Shown in pieces: positions 14,443-23,795 of a stretch of 64,000 nt of DNA. Both the position numbers and the translations under genes were made by a program. Source of the stretch: an uncultured Microbacterium sp. (GTDB taxonomy: Bacteria; Actinomycetota; Actinomycetes; Actinomycetales; Microbacteriaceae). The notes under the pieces were generated by a model. That model was not told the origin of the DNA. It saw only the letters and a list, made by a program, of their open reading frames with translations, and made no database searches. Within the stretch, counting starts at the first letter, position 1; the number at the start of each line of letters is the position of its first letter. The DNA lies in the NCBI GenBank assembly GCA_913774665.1, contig CAJYHN010000001.1:124001-188000 (forward strand). The letters are read 5' to 3'.

Positions 14443-15102
14443 GTGGACAACGACAGCACGTGGGCCGATTACGTCCAGACCAACAGCAACGGTGATCAGA
14501 AGAGCGTCATCGCGGGAAAGGTGGGGGTTGATCCCGCAACCGCAGGCCGCTGGGTGCGCGGAGTGGTAACCGCGCAGCCACTTCAGGTGATCGCCTTCGC
14601 GCGCGCGTACGGACTCAATCCGATCCCCGGCCTCATTGCCGCTGGATATCTGACCGCCGACGACGTCGCAGAAAATGTGACCATCGAGACGCCGCAGGGG
14701 CTCGAGGGCATCGCTACTCATGCCCTCGTCGACGAGCTTGAGCGTCGCATCGAGGTAATGTCCGACTACGCCGGCTGGGTAGACGCGATCGTCAACGGCA
14801 AACGCAGCCCTGCGAACCTCGGCGCCAGCGCACTCCGATACCTCGACCCCACTCGCCCGCCATCCTCGGTGCGCGGCGAAGACTTCGCTGAGGTCCTGGC
14901 GCCGCACGTGACCCAGACAGCCACGATCGGCGACTCCCCCGTCTTCGGCATCGTCGATGACCTCGCTGCCGCCCGCGGGCGCCGCAATGTCGGAACCCCC
15001 ACGCAAGATGATGAGGCGCCGGTAAAGCAGCCACCCGCAAAGCAGCGGACCGCAGCGAAGAAGGGCACACGGAAGGCCGACCGCGCACCGCACGCCGAAT
15101 GA
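14443..15102 (+). CDS. Probable phage immunity repressor
   Basis: This 219-residue protein starts at a GTG (VDNDSTWADYVQTNSNGDQK) directly after a TACGGT -10 hexamer, so it is likely leaderless. Residues 17-60 form a helix-turn-helix of XRE type (KSVIAGKVGVDPATAGRWVR) followed by helices around AFARAYGLNPIPGLIAAGYL. The C-terminal third is Lys/Ala/Pro-rich (PAKQRTAAKKGTRKAD). It faces the Cro-like gene and overlaps an ImmA peptidase gene by ATGA, which is the usual layout for a repressor controlled by cleavage. There is no LexA-type peptidase domain. Confidence 0.75.
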   Translation: MDNDSTWADYVQTNSNGDQKSVIAGKVGVDPATAGRWVRGVVTAQPLQVIAFARAYGLNPIPGLIAAGYLTADDVAENVTIETPQGLEGIATHALVDELERRIEVMSDYAGWVDAIVNGKRSPANLGASALRYLDPTRPPSSVRGEDFAEVLAPHVTQTATIGDSPVFGIVDDLAAARGRRNVGTPTQDDEAPVKQPPAKQRTAAKKGTRKADRAPHAE

Positions 15103-15551
15103 GGGGGCACGAGGTGAGGGCACTACTGCAGTTCGCAGCCGCACGGGGCATCCGTGTGCACGCCGCTCACCTCGAGCCCGGAATACTCGGCGAGTGGTAC
15201 GCCGACGAGGGCGAGATCTACTTCGACCTCACCCTCACGCCGAACGAGGCGACTTCCGTCGTCGCGCACGAGCTCGGCCACGCCCACTACGGTCACGCCT
15301 GCGAGGACGATGAGGGCGCCGAGGCGCAGGCCGATGAGTACGCCGCACGGCTGCTCATTGACCCCGCCCGCCTGGCCGCACTCGAGCGAGACGGAGCGAC
15401 CCTCCACGACATGGCCGAGGACCTGCAGGTGACGGAAGAGCTCGTCGACGTCTACCTGACCCGCTGCCTTACCCGCGTCCGCGGGATCACATACGCACAC
15501 GCCCGCATGGGCGTCGGCCAATGGGCGCATCGCGTCCGCTTCATCAGCTAA
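15099..15551 (+). CDS. ImmA/IrrE family metallopeptidase
   Basis: The 150-residue protein contains VVAHELGHAHYGH with the zinc-binding HExxH at 57-61 and a downstream EAQADEYAARLLIDP, whose Glu is the likely third ligand. The family cleaves phage or ICE repressors during induction. It is translationally coupled to the repressor by ATGA and followed 12 bases later by the integrase, so the three form one lysogeny operon. Confidence 0.88.
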   Translation: MRGHEVRALLQFAAARGIRVHAAHLEPGILGEWYADEGEIYFDLTLTPNEATSVVAHELGHAHYGHACEDDEGAEAQADEYAARLLIDPARLAALERDGATLHDMAEDLQVTEELVDVYLTRCLTRVRGITYAHARMGVGQWAHRVRFIS

Positions 15552-15563
15552 CGGAGCCCTCCC

Positions 15564-16676
15564 ATGGCAGGATCCATCGAGGCCTACGACAGCGCCAAGG
15601 GTCGTCGCTACCGCGTCCGCTACACCACCCCCAGTGGCAAACGCACCGACAAGCGCGGGTTCAAGACGAAGCGCGAAGCAGAGATCTTCCGCGCCGAGGT
15701 CACGGTGTCCGTCGCCTCGAACACGTTCCTCGATCCCACGCTCGGCAAGAAGACCGTCCGCATGTTCGCCGAACAGTGGAAGACGGGACGCCTCGCCCGC
15801 CTCAAGCCGTCGAGTCGGAACACGATGGAGACCTCGTGGCGGGTGCACGTGGAGCCTCAGTGGGGCGCGCGAGGGGTCGCCAGCATCCGCGCCTCAGAAG
15901 TCGAGGACTGGGTCAGCGCACTGCTCTCCCCCACCTCGGATCGAAAGGCGCTCAGCGCCCAGACCGTGCGCCGGTGCGTGTTCGTTCTGTCCAGCGTCTT
16001 GGCGATCGCCGAACGCGACGGCGTCATCCGTTCGTCTCCGACGAAGGGCGTGCAGTTGCCCGCGAAGCGCTCGAAGCCGAAACGATTCCTCACCCACCAA
16101 CAGGTAGAGCGCCTCGCCGCGGCCGCCCCAGGGCGAGAGAACATCATGCTGCTGTTGGCCTACACCGGCCTCCGCTGGGGCGAGGTCTCAGCGCTGCGCG
16201 TCCGCCACCTCGACATGCTCCGCCGCCGCATGCTCATCGAAGACAACGCCGTCCTAGTGAAAGGCGTCTACGAGATCGGCACGCCGAAGCACGGCAGCTC
16301 GCGCGAGGTACCCATCCCCGGCTTCCTGGTCGCGCCTATCGCACGACTCTGCGAGGACAAGGCACGAGACGCCTTCCTGTTCTCCGACGGCGCCACACCT
16401 ATGACCTACCCCCACCGAACCTCCGGTTGGTTTGTCAAGGCTGTCGCCGCCGCACAGGACGCCGACCGGACTTTCCCCACCATTACTCCCCACGACCTAC
16501 GGCACACGGCCGCCTCGCTCGCCATCTCAGCCGGGGCCAACGTGAAGGCCGTGCAGCGCATGCTCGGGCACGCTTCCGCCGCCATGACGCTCGACGTCTA
16601 CGCCGAACTCTTCGACGACGACCTCGAATCCGTGGCCACGAAGATGGCGGACGCGCGCGCGGCTGCCGTGTCGTAG
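15564..16676 (+). CDS. int: Tyrosine integrase
   Basis: This 370-residue recombinase has an N-terminal AP2-like arm-binding domain (YDSAKGRRYRVRYTTPSGKR...GFKTKREAE), a core-binding domain (about 65-155) and a catalytic domain. Catalytic residues are visible: R204 in TGLRWGEVSAL, K242 in TPKHGSSREVP, H310 and R313 in HDLRHTAAS, H336 in LGHASAAMT and Y346 in DVYAEL. It should integrate and excise the phage at attP/attB. GGAG 7 bases upstream sets the ATG. A hairpin at 16693-16726 follows. Confidence 0.95.
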   Translation: MAGSIEAYDSAKGRRYRVRYTTPSGKRTDKRGFKTKREAEIFRAEVTVSVASNTFLDPTLGKKTVRMFAEQWKTGRLARLKPSSRNTMETSWRVHVEPQWGARGVASIRASEVEDWVSALLSPTSDRKALSAQTVRRCVFVLSSVLAIAERDGVIRSSPTKGVQLPAKRSKPKRFLTHQQVERLAAAAPGRENIMLLLAYTGLRWGEVSALRVRHLDMLRRRMLIEDNAVLVKGVYEIGTPKHGSSREVPIPGFLVAPIARLCEDKARDAFLFSDGATPMTYPHRTSGWFVKAVAAAQDADRTFPTITPHDLRHTAASLAISAGANVKAVQRMLGHASAAMTLDVYAELFDDDLESVATKMADARAAAVS

Positions 16677-16692
16677 CGACTAACGTGGAACA

Positions 16693-16726
16693 CGGCAGGA
16701 ATCGGAGTACCAGTCCGACCCTGCCG
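16693..16726 (+). terminator. Hairpin after the integrase
   Basis: CGGCAGG and CCTGCCG, extended by TCGGA and TCCGA, form a strong interrupted stem around a short loop 16 bases past the integrase stop. It lies between convergent genes and could serve both. There is no U-tract, as is usual in high-GC actinomycetes. Confidence 0.55.
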
Positions 16727-16741
16727 CGCCCCACTAGGTGG

Positions 16742-16861
16742 TTACTTACCTGACTTCTTGGTGGGCTTCTCTACAACGGTCGTTCGCGGATTGCGGGCGG
16801 CCGTTGTTGCTTTTACGAAGCGACCCGTAATCGCGCTGCGTGCGCGTCCTTTACCTGCCAT
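16742..16861 (-). CDS. Small basic protein next to the integrase, 39 aa
   Basis: MAGKGRARSAITGRFVKATT followed by AARNPRTTVVEKPTKKSGK. It is strongly basic, with a GRFV(x)KATxAxxPRTTV pattern that I recognise from small unnamed proteins beside actinobacterial integrases. A GGGAGG site lies about 10 bases upstream. Function unknown; it could help the integrase or control excision. It is the outermost recognisable element gene on this side. Confidence 0.6.
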   Translation of the reverse strand: MAGKGRARSAITGRFVKATTAARNPRTTVVEKPTKKSGK

Positions 16862-16884
16862 GTCATCACCCCCTCCCGCTCTTT

Positions 16885-16950
16885 GTGGGCAAAACGTGGG
16901 CAAGCCCCCACTCCGGGCGGCCGTATAGGCCGCGTCGAGGTGGGGGCTTG
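16885..16950. repeat. Direct repeats and long hairpin at the prophage-nrdF junction
   Basis: GTGGGCAA occurs at 16885-16892 and 16896-16903, 11 bases apart (one helical turn), as arm-type integrase sites often do. Next to it a long interrupted stem spans 16901-16950: CAAGCCCCCA pairs with TGGGGGCTTG and GCGGCC with GGCCGC around GTATA. Read leftward, the stem is followed by CCCACGTTTT, so it could be the nrdF terminator, part of attR, or both. A smaller GACCGCA/TGCGGTC stem lies at about 16952-16984. Confidence 0.5.
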
Positions 16951-16991
16951 CGACCGCAACGCGGTGCGAATTTGCGCTGCGGTCAGGCATT

Positions 16992-17999
<1,008 letters not shown>

Positions 18000-18007
18000 T
18001 CAGCGGG

Positions 18008-20164
18008 TCAGAGCATGCACGAGACGCACTCGGTCATGTCGGTGCCCTCGAGCGCCAGCTGACGCAGACGGATGTAGTAGATGGTCTTGATGCCCTTGCG
18101 CCACGCGTAGATCTGAGCCTTGTTGATGTCGCGGGTGGTGACGGTGTCCTTGAAGAACAGCGTCAGCGACAGGCCCTGGTCGACGTGCTGGGTCGCGGCG
18201 GCGTACGTGTCGATGACCTTCTCGTAGCCGATCTCGTACGCGTCCTGGTAGTACTCCAGGTTCTCGTTCGTCATGAACGGAGCCGGGTAGTAGACGCGAC
18301 CGAGCTTGCCTTCCTTGCGGATCTCGATCTTCGAGGCAATCGGGTGGATCGAGCTCGTCGAGTTGTTGATGTACGAGATCGAGCCGGTCGGGGGCACGGC
18401 CTGCAGGTTCTGGTTGTAGATACCGTGCGCCTGGATCGAGGCCTTCAGCTCGCGCCAGTCATCCTGCGTGGGGATCTGGACCCGGGCGAAGAGCTCCTTC
18501 GCCTTGACCGTCTGCGGCTCCCACACCTGGTCGGTGTACTTGTCGAAGAACTCGCCCGACGCGTAGGTGGAGTTCTCGAAGCCGTCGAAGGCCGTGCCGC
18601 GCTCGATCGCGAGGCGGTTCGAGGCGCGCAGCGCGTGGAACAGCACCGTGTAGAAGTAGATGTTCGTGAAGTCGATGCCCTCTTCGGAGCCGTAGTAGAC
18701 GTGCTCACGAGCGAGGTAACCGTGCAGGTTCATCTGGCCGAGGCCGATGGCGTGCGAGCGGTCGTTGCCGTCTTCGATCGAGCGCACCGAGGCGATGTGG
18801 CTCTGCACGCTGACGGCGGTGAGGGCGCGGATCGCGGTCTCGACCGTGAGGCCGAGATCTCCACCGTCCATCGCGAGGGCGATGTTCATCGAACCGAGGT
18901 TGCAGGAGATGTCCTTGCCGATGGTGTCGTACGAGAGGTCCTCGTTGTACGTGGTCGGCGTGTTGACCTGCAGGATCTCGGAGCACAGGTTCGACATGTT
19001 GATGCGGCCGGCGATCGGGTTGGCCTTGTTCACCGTGTCCTCGAACATGATGTACGGGTAGCCCGACTCGAACTGGATCTCGGCGAGGGTCTGGAAGAAC
19101 TCGCGCGCGTTGATCTTCGTCTTCTTGATGCGCGGGTCGTCGACCATCTCGCGGTACTTCTCGGTGACCGAGATGTCGCCGAACGGCTTGCCGTAGACCT
19201 TCTCGACGTCGTACGGCGAGAAGAGGTACATGTCCTCGCCGTTCTTCGCGAGCTCGAAGGTGATGTCGGGGATGACGACGCCCAGCGACAGCGTCTTGAT
19301 GCGGATCTTCTCGTCGGCGTTCTCGCGCTTGGTGTCGAGGAAGCGGAGGATGTCGGGGTGGTGCGCGTTGAGGTAGACCGCGCCCGCGCCCTGGCGTGCG
19401 CCGAGCTGGTTGGCGTAGCTGAAGCTGTCTTCGAGGAGCTTCATGACGGGGATGATGCCCGACGACTGGTTCTCGATCTGCTTGATCGGCGCACCCGACT
19501 CGCGGATGTTCGACAGGAGCAGGGCCACGCCGCCGCCGCGCTTCGACAGCTGCAGCGCCGAGTTGATGCCGCGCGCGATCGATTCCATGTTGTCTTCGAT
19601 GCGCAGCAGGAAGCAGGACACGAGTTCGCCGCGCTGCGCCTTGCCGGCGTTGAGGAACGTGGGCGTGGCGGGCTGGAAGCGGCCCGAGATGATCTCGTCG
19701 ACGAGCTGCACCGCGAGACGCTGATCGCCGTCCGCCAGGGCGAGGGCGGTCATGACGACGCGGTCCTCGAAGCGCTCGAGGTAGCGCTTCCCGTCGAAGG
19801 TCTTCAGCGTGTAGCTCGTGTAGTACTTGAAGGCGCCGAGGAAGGTCTCGAAGCGGAACTTCGCGCCGTAGGCGCGGTCGTTGAGCTCCTGGATGAAGTC
19901 CATCGAGTACTTCTCGAGCACGGTGGGCTCGTAGTACTCCTTCTCGACGAGGTAGTCGAGGCGCTCCTTGAGCGAGTGGAAGAACACCGTGTTCTGGTTG
20001 ACGTGCTGCAGGAAGTACTCCCGCGCCGCCCGCTTGTCGGCGTCGAACTGGATCTTGCCGTCGGCGTCGTACAGGTTCAGCATCGCGTTGAGGGCGTGGT
20101 AATCCATTCCCTCGAATCGCGCTTCGGTCTTGAAGTCCACGTCGGTCAGCTCAACTTCCACCAT
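18008..20164 (-). CDS. nrdE: Class Ib ribonucleotide reductase, large (catalytic) subunit
   Basis: The 718-residue enzyme reduces NDPs to dNDPs. Typical sequences are [20 protein letters not shown] (first active-site Cys), [20 protein letters not shown], the NLCSEI centre with the thiyl Cys, the second redox Cys region, and the C-terminal TECVSCML, whose CxxC is reduced by NrdH. There is no long N-terminal ATP cone, as usual in class Ib. The ATG at 20164 overlaps nrdI by 19 bases. A run of nine G lies between nrdE and nrdF (17991-17999). Confidence 0.97.
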   Translation of the reverse strand: MVEVELTDVDFKTEARFEGMDYHALNAMLNLYDADGKIQFDADKRAAREYFLQHVNQNTVFFHSLKERLDYLVEKEYYEPTVLEKYSMDFIQELNDRAYGAKFRFETFLGAFKYYTSYTLKTFDGKRYLERFEDRVVMTALALADGDQRLAVQLVDEIISGRFQPATPTFLNAGKAQRGELVSCFLLRIEDNMESIARGINSALQLSKRGGGVALLLSNIRESGAPIKQIENQSSGIIPVMKLLEDSFSYANQLGARQGAGAVYLNAHHPDILRFLDTKRENADEKIRIKTLSLGVVIPDITFELAKNGEDMYLFSPYDVEKVYGKPFGDISVTEKYREMVDDPRIKKTKINAREFFQTLAEIQFESGYPYIMFEDTVNKANPIAGRINMSNLCSEILQVNTPTTYNEDLSYDTIGKDISCNLGSMNIALAMDGGDLGLTVETAIRALTAVSVQSHIASVRSIEDGNDRSHAIGLGQMNLHGYLAREHVYYGSEEGIDFTNIYFYTVLFHALRASNRLAIERGTAFDGFENSTYASGEFFDKYTDQVWEPQTVKAKELFARVQIPTQDDWRELKASIQAHGIYNQNLQAVPPTGSISYINNSTSSIHPIASKIEIRKEGKLGRVYYPAPFMTNENLEYYQDAYEIGYEKVIDTYAAATQHVDQGLSLTLFFKDTVTTRDINKAQIYAWRKGIKTIYYIRLRQLALEGTDMTECVSCML

Positions 20165-20586
20165 CGTTCCAATCCCTCGGTGACCCGCTCGACGTCGTCG
20201 GGCGTGCCGAATACTTCCAGCCGGTACAGGTGCGGCACGGCGCACTTGCGGCTGATGATGTCGCCGGCGAGGCAGAAGGCGTCGCCGAAGTTCGTGTTGC
20301 CCGCGGAGATGACCCCGCGGATGTTGCGTCGGTTCCGCTCCTCGTTGAGGAACCGGATGACCTGCTTGGGGACCGCGCCCTTCTCGACACCCCGGCCGGC
20401 ACCCCCACCGTAAGTGGGGGTGACCAGCACGAAGGGTTCGTCGACGTGGAGGGGCGGATCGGTCGGCCGCAGCGGAATGCGCACGGCCCGCTTGCCGAGC
20501 TTCTCGATGAAACGCGCGGTGTTGCCCGACACGCTCGAGAAGTAGACCAGCAGCGGAGCCTCGGTCGCCGACAAGACAGTGCTCAT
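20146..20586 (-). CDS. nrdI: Flavodoxin-like NrdI, activator of NrdF
   Basis: This 146-residue protein starts [20 protein letters not shown] with the FMN-phosphate loop [10 protein letters not shown], then [20 protein letters not shown] and [19 protein letters not shown], the NrdI hallmarks. NrdI supplies the oxidant that builds the Mn(III)2-tyrosyl radical in NrdF. It overlaps nrdE by 19 bases and follows nrdH by 28 bases. Confidence 0.95.
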   Translation of the reverse strand: MSTVLSATEAPLLVYFSSVSGNTARFIEKLGKRAVRIPLRPTDPPLHVDEPFVLVTPTYGGGAGRGVEKGAVPKQVIRFLNEERNRRNIRGVISAGNTNFGDAFCLAGDIISRKCAVPHLYRLEVFGTPDDVERVTEGLERWWKLS

Positions 20587-20614
20587 GACGGTGGTCTGCG
20601 AGCCTGTCGCCGGA

Positions 20615-20848
20615 TCAGGCGAGGCGCGACGCGAGCTCGTCGATCTTGTCGGGGCGGAAGCCCGACCAGTGGTCCTCGTCGGTGACGACGACGGGCGCCT
20701 GAAGGTACCCGAGCGACTTGACCTGCTCGAGCGCCGTCGGGTCTTCGGACAGGTCGAGCACGTTGTACTCGATGCCCTTCGAGTCGAGTGCGCGGTAGGT
20801 CGCGGTGCACTGGACGCAGGACGGCTTGGTGTAGACCGTGATCGCCAT
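20615..20848 (-). CDS. nrdH: NrdH glutaredoxin-like electron donor
   Basis: The 77-residue protein has the redox motif CVQC in [19 protein letters not shown] and the C-terminal [11 protein letters not shown], the NrdH substitute for the thioredoxin-reductase contact site. It reduces the C-terminal cysteines of NrdE. A GGGGAGAGAG stretch acts as ribosome site. It is the first gene of nrdHIEF; operators lie at 20909-20956. Confidence 0.95.
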   Translation of the reverse strand: MAITVYTKPSCVQCTATYRALDSKGIEYNVLDLSEDPTALEQVKSLGYLQAPVVVTDEDHWSGFRPDKIDELASRLA

Positions 20849-20908
20849 GTCGTTCTCTCTCTCCCCTGGAAAAACTGTGTCCGGGCGGGCAGGGCCAGCC
20901 GGGACCTC

Positions 20909-20956
20909 AATACTACATATGGGGACGGACATCGGAAGGCACCACAAGGGGTAGTA
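20909..20956 (-). promoter_or_regulatory. Pair of NrdR-box-like sites and the nrdH promoter region
   Basis: Two sites resemble the NrdR consensus (ACACwATATwTAGTGT-like): CCCCATATGTAGTATT on the minus strand (20909-20924) and CACAAGGGGTAGTA on the plus strand (20943-20956). Their centres are about 33 bases apart, close to three helical turns, the spacing usual for NrdR. The first contains TAGTAT (20910-20915), which could be the -10 of the operon, so binding would block transcription when dATP is high. Confidence 0.6.
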
Positions 20957-21004
20957 GTTACATCAGTGTGATTTTCCACCGTCTCTCCCCACGTACGACA
21001 CAGG

Positions 21005-21101
21005 TTGTCCACGATTTCATCCACAGATCGACCCCCTCCCCGGATGATGTCGACAGGCGCGATTCCGCGGTTCTCGCGGCTCCGCTCGATGTCTGTCCAC
21101 A
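21005..21101 (+). promoter_or_regulatory. Three DnaA-box-like sequences upstream of nrdH
   Basis: TTGTCCACG (21005-21013), TCATCCACA (21017-21025) and CTGTCCACA (21093-21101) each differ by one base from TTGTCCACA or TTATCCACA, and all point the same way. They lie in the 386-base gap between nrdH and the MFS gene, which otherwise holds only the NrdR-like sites and promoters. DnaA binding to nrd promoters is known in E. coli; here it is inferred. Confidence 0.5.
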
Positions 21102-21234
21102 GGTCGGACGCTAGACGGGGGTTCCGACATTGCACAGGTGAGGGAAAACGTCCATGGGCGTGTCGCGGCGTGTCGCGACGCGGCGACCGGACGGGGCCTC
21201 GGCGCATGTCGGAGGTCGGCTGTAGCGTTATCCG

Positions 21235-22440
21235 GTGGCCGGCTACCGCGAACTCCTTCGAACCCCAGGCGTGGGGCGCATCATCGCCGCGCAGTTGACG
21301 GCTCGTTTCCCCAACGGCATGACCAGCCTCGCCGTGCTCCTGCACATCGAGCACGTCACCGGCTCCTACGGCGCCGCCGGTCTCGTCCTGGCCGCCACGA
21401 GCATCGGCCAGGCCGTCGCCGGCCCCGTCACCAGCCGCTGGATGGGCATCTGGGGCATGCGCCGCGTGCTCACCGTCACGCTCCTCGTGTGCGCGGCGGC
21501 GATCGTGACCCTCGCCCTCATCGAGATGCCGCTTCCCCTTTACATGGCGCTCGGACTCATCGCCGGCCTCTCCACCCCGCCCGTGCAGTCCGCGGTCCGC
21601 ACCATCTACCCCAAGATGGTCAACTCCCAGCGGCTCACCCCGCTCTACTCGCTCGACGCCTCGCTGCAAGAGATCATCTGGGTCCTCGCACCCGTGCTCA
21701 TCACCCTGGTGGCGACGCAGGTCGGCACCGTCCCGGGCCTGCTCCTCGTCGTGGTCATCCTCCTCGGCGGGGGCGCGTGGTTCATCCTCAGCCCCGAGGT
21801 CGGGCGCGTGCGCATCCCGCGCAGCCGCCGCGGGCTCGGTCGCGTCCTGGCGAAGCCGCCGGTCATCCTGGCCACCGCCACCGGGTTCCTCCTGATCGGC
21901 GCGTGCTCTGCCGTCGAGGCTGGCGTCGTCGCGACCTTCGACCACGGCGGGCTCGAGGCGGGTCTGATCCTCGCCGTCTTCGCCGTCGGCAGTCTCGCCG
22001 GTGGCCTGTCGTTCGGCCACATCCCCATCGGCCCCTGGGCGATGGCCCGACGTTTCGCGATCGTCGCCGTCGGGCTCTCTCTCACCGTCCTCTCGCTCAA
22101 CGCGTGGTGGATCGGTGCGACCCTCCTCGTCGCCGGCGCCGGCATCGCGCCGGCTCTGGCCGTGATGTTCGCCATGACCTCGGCGAGCGTCCGCTTCAGC
22201 GAGACGGCCGAGGCCTACGGCTGGATCGGCACGGGTCAGCTCATCGGCGCGGCCGCGGGCTCGGCCGTGGCGGGCTTCCTCGTCGACGGGGTCGGCCCGA
22301 CCGGCGCGTACGTCGCCGCGGCCGGATTCGCGGTGCTCGGCTTCGTCGTCGCCGCGGTCTTCGTGCGTGGATTCCCCGATCTCCGCCACCGCGACGCGAG
22401 CCCCATCCCCGACACCGAACCGGTGCACACCATCACCTGA
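21235..22440 (+). CDS. Major facilitator superfamily transporter
   Basis: This 401-residue protein has about 12 hydrophobic spans. A loop after span 2 reads [18 protein letters not shown], the MFS loop 2-3 position. Other spans include [17 protein letters not shown] and [14 protein letters not shown]. Substrate unknown; export of a small molecule is most likely for this subgroup (YbfB/arabinose-efflux-like). GTG at 21235 follows a TAGCGT hexamer (21223-21228) by 6 bases, so the mRNA is probably leaderless. Confidence 0.85.
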   Translation: MAGYRELLRTPGVGRIIAAQLTARFPNGMTSLAVLLHIEHVTGSYGAAGLVLAATSIGQAVAGPVTSRWMGIWGMRRVLTVTLLVCAAAIVTLALIEMPLPLYMALGLIAGLSTPPVQSAVRTIYPKMVNSQRLTPLYSLDASLQEIIWVLAPVLITLVATQVGTVPGLLLVVVILLGGGAWFILSPEVGRVRIPRSRRGLGRVLAKPPVILATATGFLLIGACSAVEAGVVATFDHGGLEAGLILAVFAVGSLAGGLSFGHIPIGPWAMARRFAIVAVGLSLTVLSLNAWWIGATLLVAGAGIAPALAVMFAMTSASVRFSETAEAYGWIGTGQLIGAAAGSAVAGFLVDGVGPTGAYVAAAGFAVLGFVVAAVFVRGFPDLRHRDASPIPDTEPVHTIT

Positions 22441-22492
22441 GTGGGGAGCCGGGGGGCGCGGCATCCCGTGTCGGAACACCCCGACGGGTGGG

Positions 22493-22897
22493 TCAGTGCG
22501 TGCGTCGCAGCAGTTCGAGCACGGCGAGTGCGTAGGCATCCGCCGGGGCCGGGTGGTCGAACACGAGCGTCGACCCGCCGATCGAGATCTCGACTTCGTA
22601 GGTGTCGGACAGCCGGCGCAGGGACCGGAAGGTCGAGCGCAGCATCTCGCGCAGCTGCGACTCCGACGGCAGCCACAGCGCGTCCTCGGTGGCGACCGAG
22701 TCGAGGGCCCATTCCGTCGTGCCGTTGAAGGCGAGGATCCGACCCGTGGGGTAGTCGCGCGGCTCCACCGTCATATCGCTCACGGTGAAGACGTCGGCCT
22801 CGAACTCCGGTTCGTCGAGTTGGAAGCGGTCACCGGATCGCGGATGCCACACCAGTCCGGCCTCGCGCAGGGCCTGGGCCATCTCGGTCGAGATCAT
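22493..22897 (-). CDS. Conserved hypothetical protein, 134 aa
   Basis: Starts [20 protein letters not shown]; the body is alpha/beta with [39 protein letters not shown] and a C-terminal helix ([17 protein letters not shown]). I recognise the pattern from unnamed Microbacteriaceae proteins, but no function is known to me. CAGAAT sits 7 bases before this ATG (an ATG 9 bases upstream is the alternative), which suggests leaderless expression. It is convergent with the MFS gene; a weak CCCGTGTCGG/CCGACGGG stem at 22465-22488 may end both. Confidence 0.7.
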   Translation of the reverse strand: MISTEMAQALREAGLVWHPRSGDRFQLDEPEFEADVFTVSDMTVEPRDYPTGRILAFNGTTEWALDSVATEDALWLPSESQLREMLRSTFRSLRRLSDTYEVEISIGGSTLVFDHPAPADAYALAVLELLRRTH

Positions 22898-22969
22898 GGC
22901 ATCCATTCTGGGGGCGTTCTGTGACGCCGGATCGGCAGCGCGGCGTGCGGACGGAGCAAGATGGGTGCC

Positions 22970-23722
22970 ATGCCCACTCCCGTGATCCTTCCTCAGCTCG
23001 CCTGGGGCGACCCGCGCGGTCCGCAGGCTCTGCTCGCCCACGGACTCGGCTCCGACGGCGCTCTCATGTGGCGCTACGGTGTCGCGCTGGCCGAAGCGGG
23101 GTGGCACGCCGTCGCCGTCGACCTGCGCGGTCACGGGGACGCACCGCGCACCCTCGACTACCGCCTGTCGGCGTACGCGGCTGACCTGCGCGGGACGACG
23201 CCCCCGCGCGGCGGGGCGTGGGACGCGGTCGTCGGGCACTCCCTCGGCGGCGGCGCATCGACCCTCGCCGCCGCGGAGAACCCGGGCTGGACCCGTCGCC
23301 TCGTACTCATCGACCCGGCCATCTTCCTGTCGGAGGAGGACCGGGCGATCGTCCGCGCGAGCCAGGAGCAGTCGTTCGACGACCCGAGCGTCGACGCCGT
23401 CCGGGCCGCGCATCCCGACTGGCACCCGATCGACGTCGAGTTGAAGGCACGAGCGACGGGGCGCGCGAGCCGGTGGGCCGTCGAGCAGACGAGCCTGCAG
23501 AACGCCGTGTGGGACGTCCGCTCGGCCGCGGCCGCGCTGTCGGTGCCGACGCGCGTGGTCGGAGCCGATCCCGCGGTGCACTCGATCTTCACGGGCGAGC
23601 TCGCGGCCGAGGTCCTCCGAAACCCCCTCGTGACGATGAGCGTCGTGGACGGCGCCGGTCACTCTCCGCATCGCGACCGGCCGGAGGCCGCGGTGGCCGC
23701 CGTCCTCGACGCCCTGCGTTGA
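22970..23722 (+). CDS. Alpha/beta hydrolase
   Basis: The 250-residue protein shows the hydrolase triad: nucleophile Ser91 in VVGHSLGGGAS, an acid in RVVGADPAVHSIF, and the His in VDGAGHSPHRDRP. An HGLGSDG oxyanion loop lies near residue 24 and DLRGHGDA near 51. Substrate is unknown; the fold serves esterases, lactonases and peroxidases. CAAGAT 7 bases before the ATG indicates a leaderless start at 22970. Confidence 0.85.
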   Translation: MPTPVILPQLAWGDPRGPQALLAHGLGSDGALMWRYGVALAEAGWHAVAVDLRGHGDAPRTLDYRLSAYAADLRGTTPPRGGAWDAVVGHSLGGGASTLAAAENPGWTRRLVLIDPAIFLSEEDRAIVRASQEQSFDDPSVDAVRAAHPDWHPIDVELKARATGRASRWAVEQTSLQNAVWDVRSAAAALSVPTRVVGADPAVHSIFTGELAAEVLRNPLVTMSVVDGAGHSPHRDRPEAAVAAVLDALR

Positions 23723-23795
23723 CCCGCGCTCGCGCGTTTCGAGGCGCGATGCCACCCCGCCCGCAATGTCGGTAGGGCCGAGCAGAATGGATGCC

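Larger units (their letters stand above)
1..16861. mobile_element. Prophage, right-hand part, left end outside the window
   Basis: This stretch has the gene order of a temperate siphovirus: terminase, HNH nuclease, replication and recombination genes, then an immunity switch with divergent Cro-like and repressor genes, an ImmA peptidase and a tyrosine integrase. Almost all leftward genes overlap by ATGA or GTGA, as in a single polycistronic operon. The 7-mer GGATGCC that is common in the flanking host DNA is much rarer here, which fits a foreign origin. The right boundary is not fixed; it must lie between the integrase stop (16676) and the nrdF stop (16992). Structural and lysis genes, if present, are beyond the left edge, so completeness cannot be judged. 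Confidence 0.9.

Noticed and set aside
20146..22539. A 797-codon minus-strand frame covering the MFS gene and nrdI
   Set aside because: Only its last 146 codons (nrdI) are real; the rest is antisense to the MFS gene and noncoding DNA.
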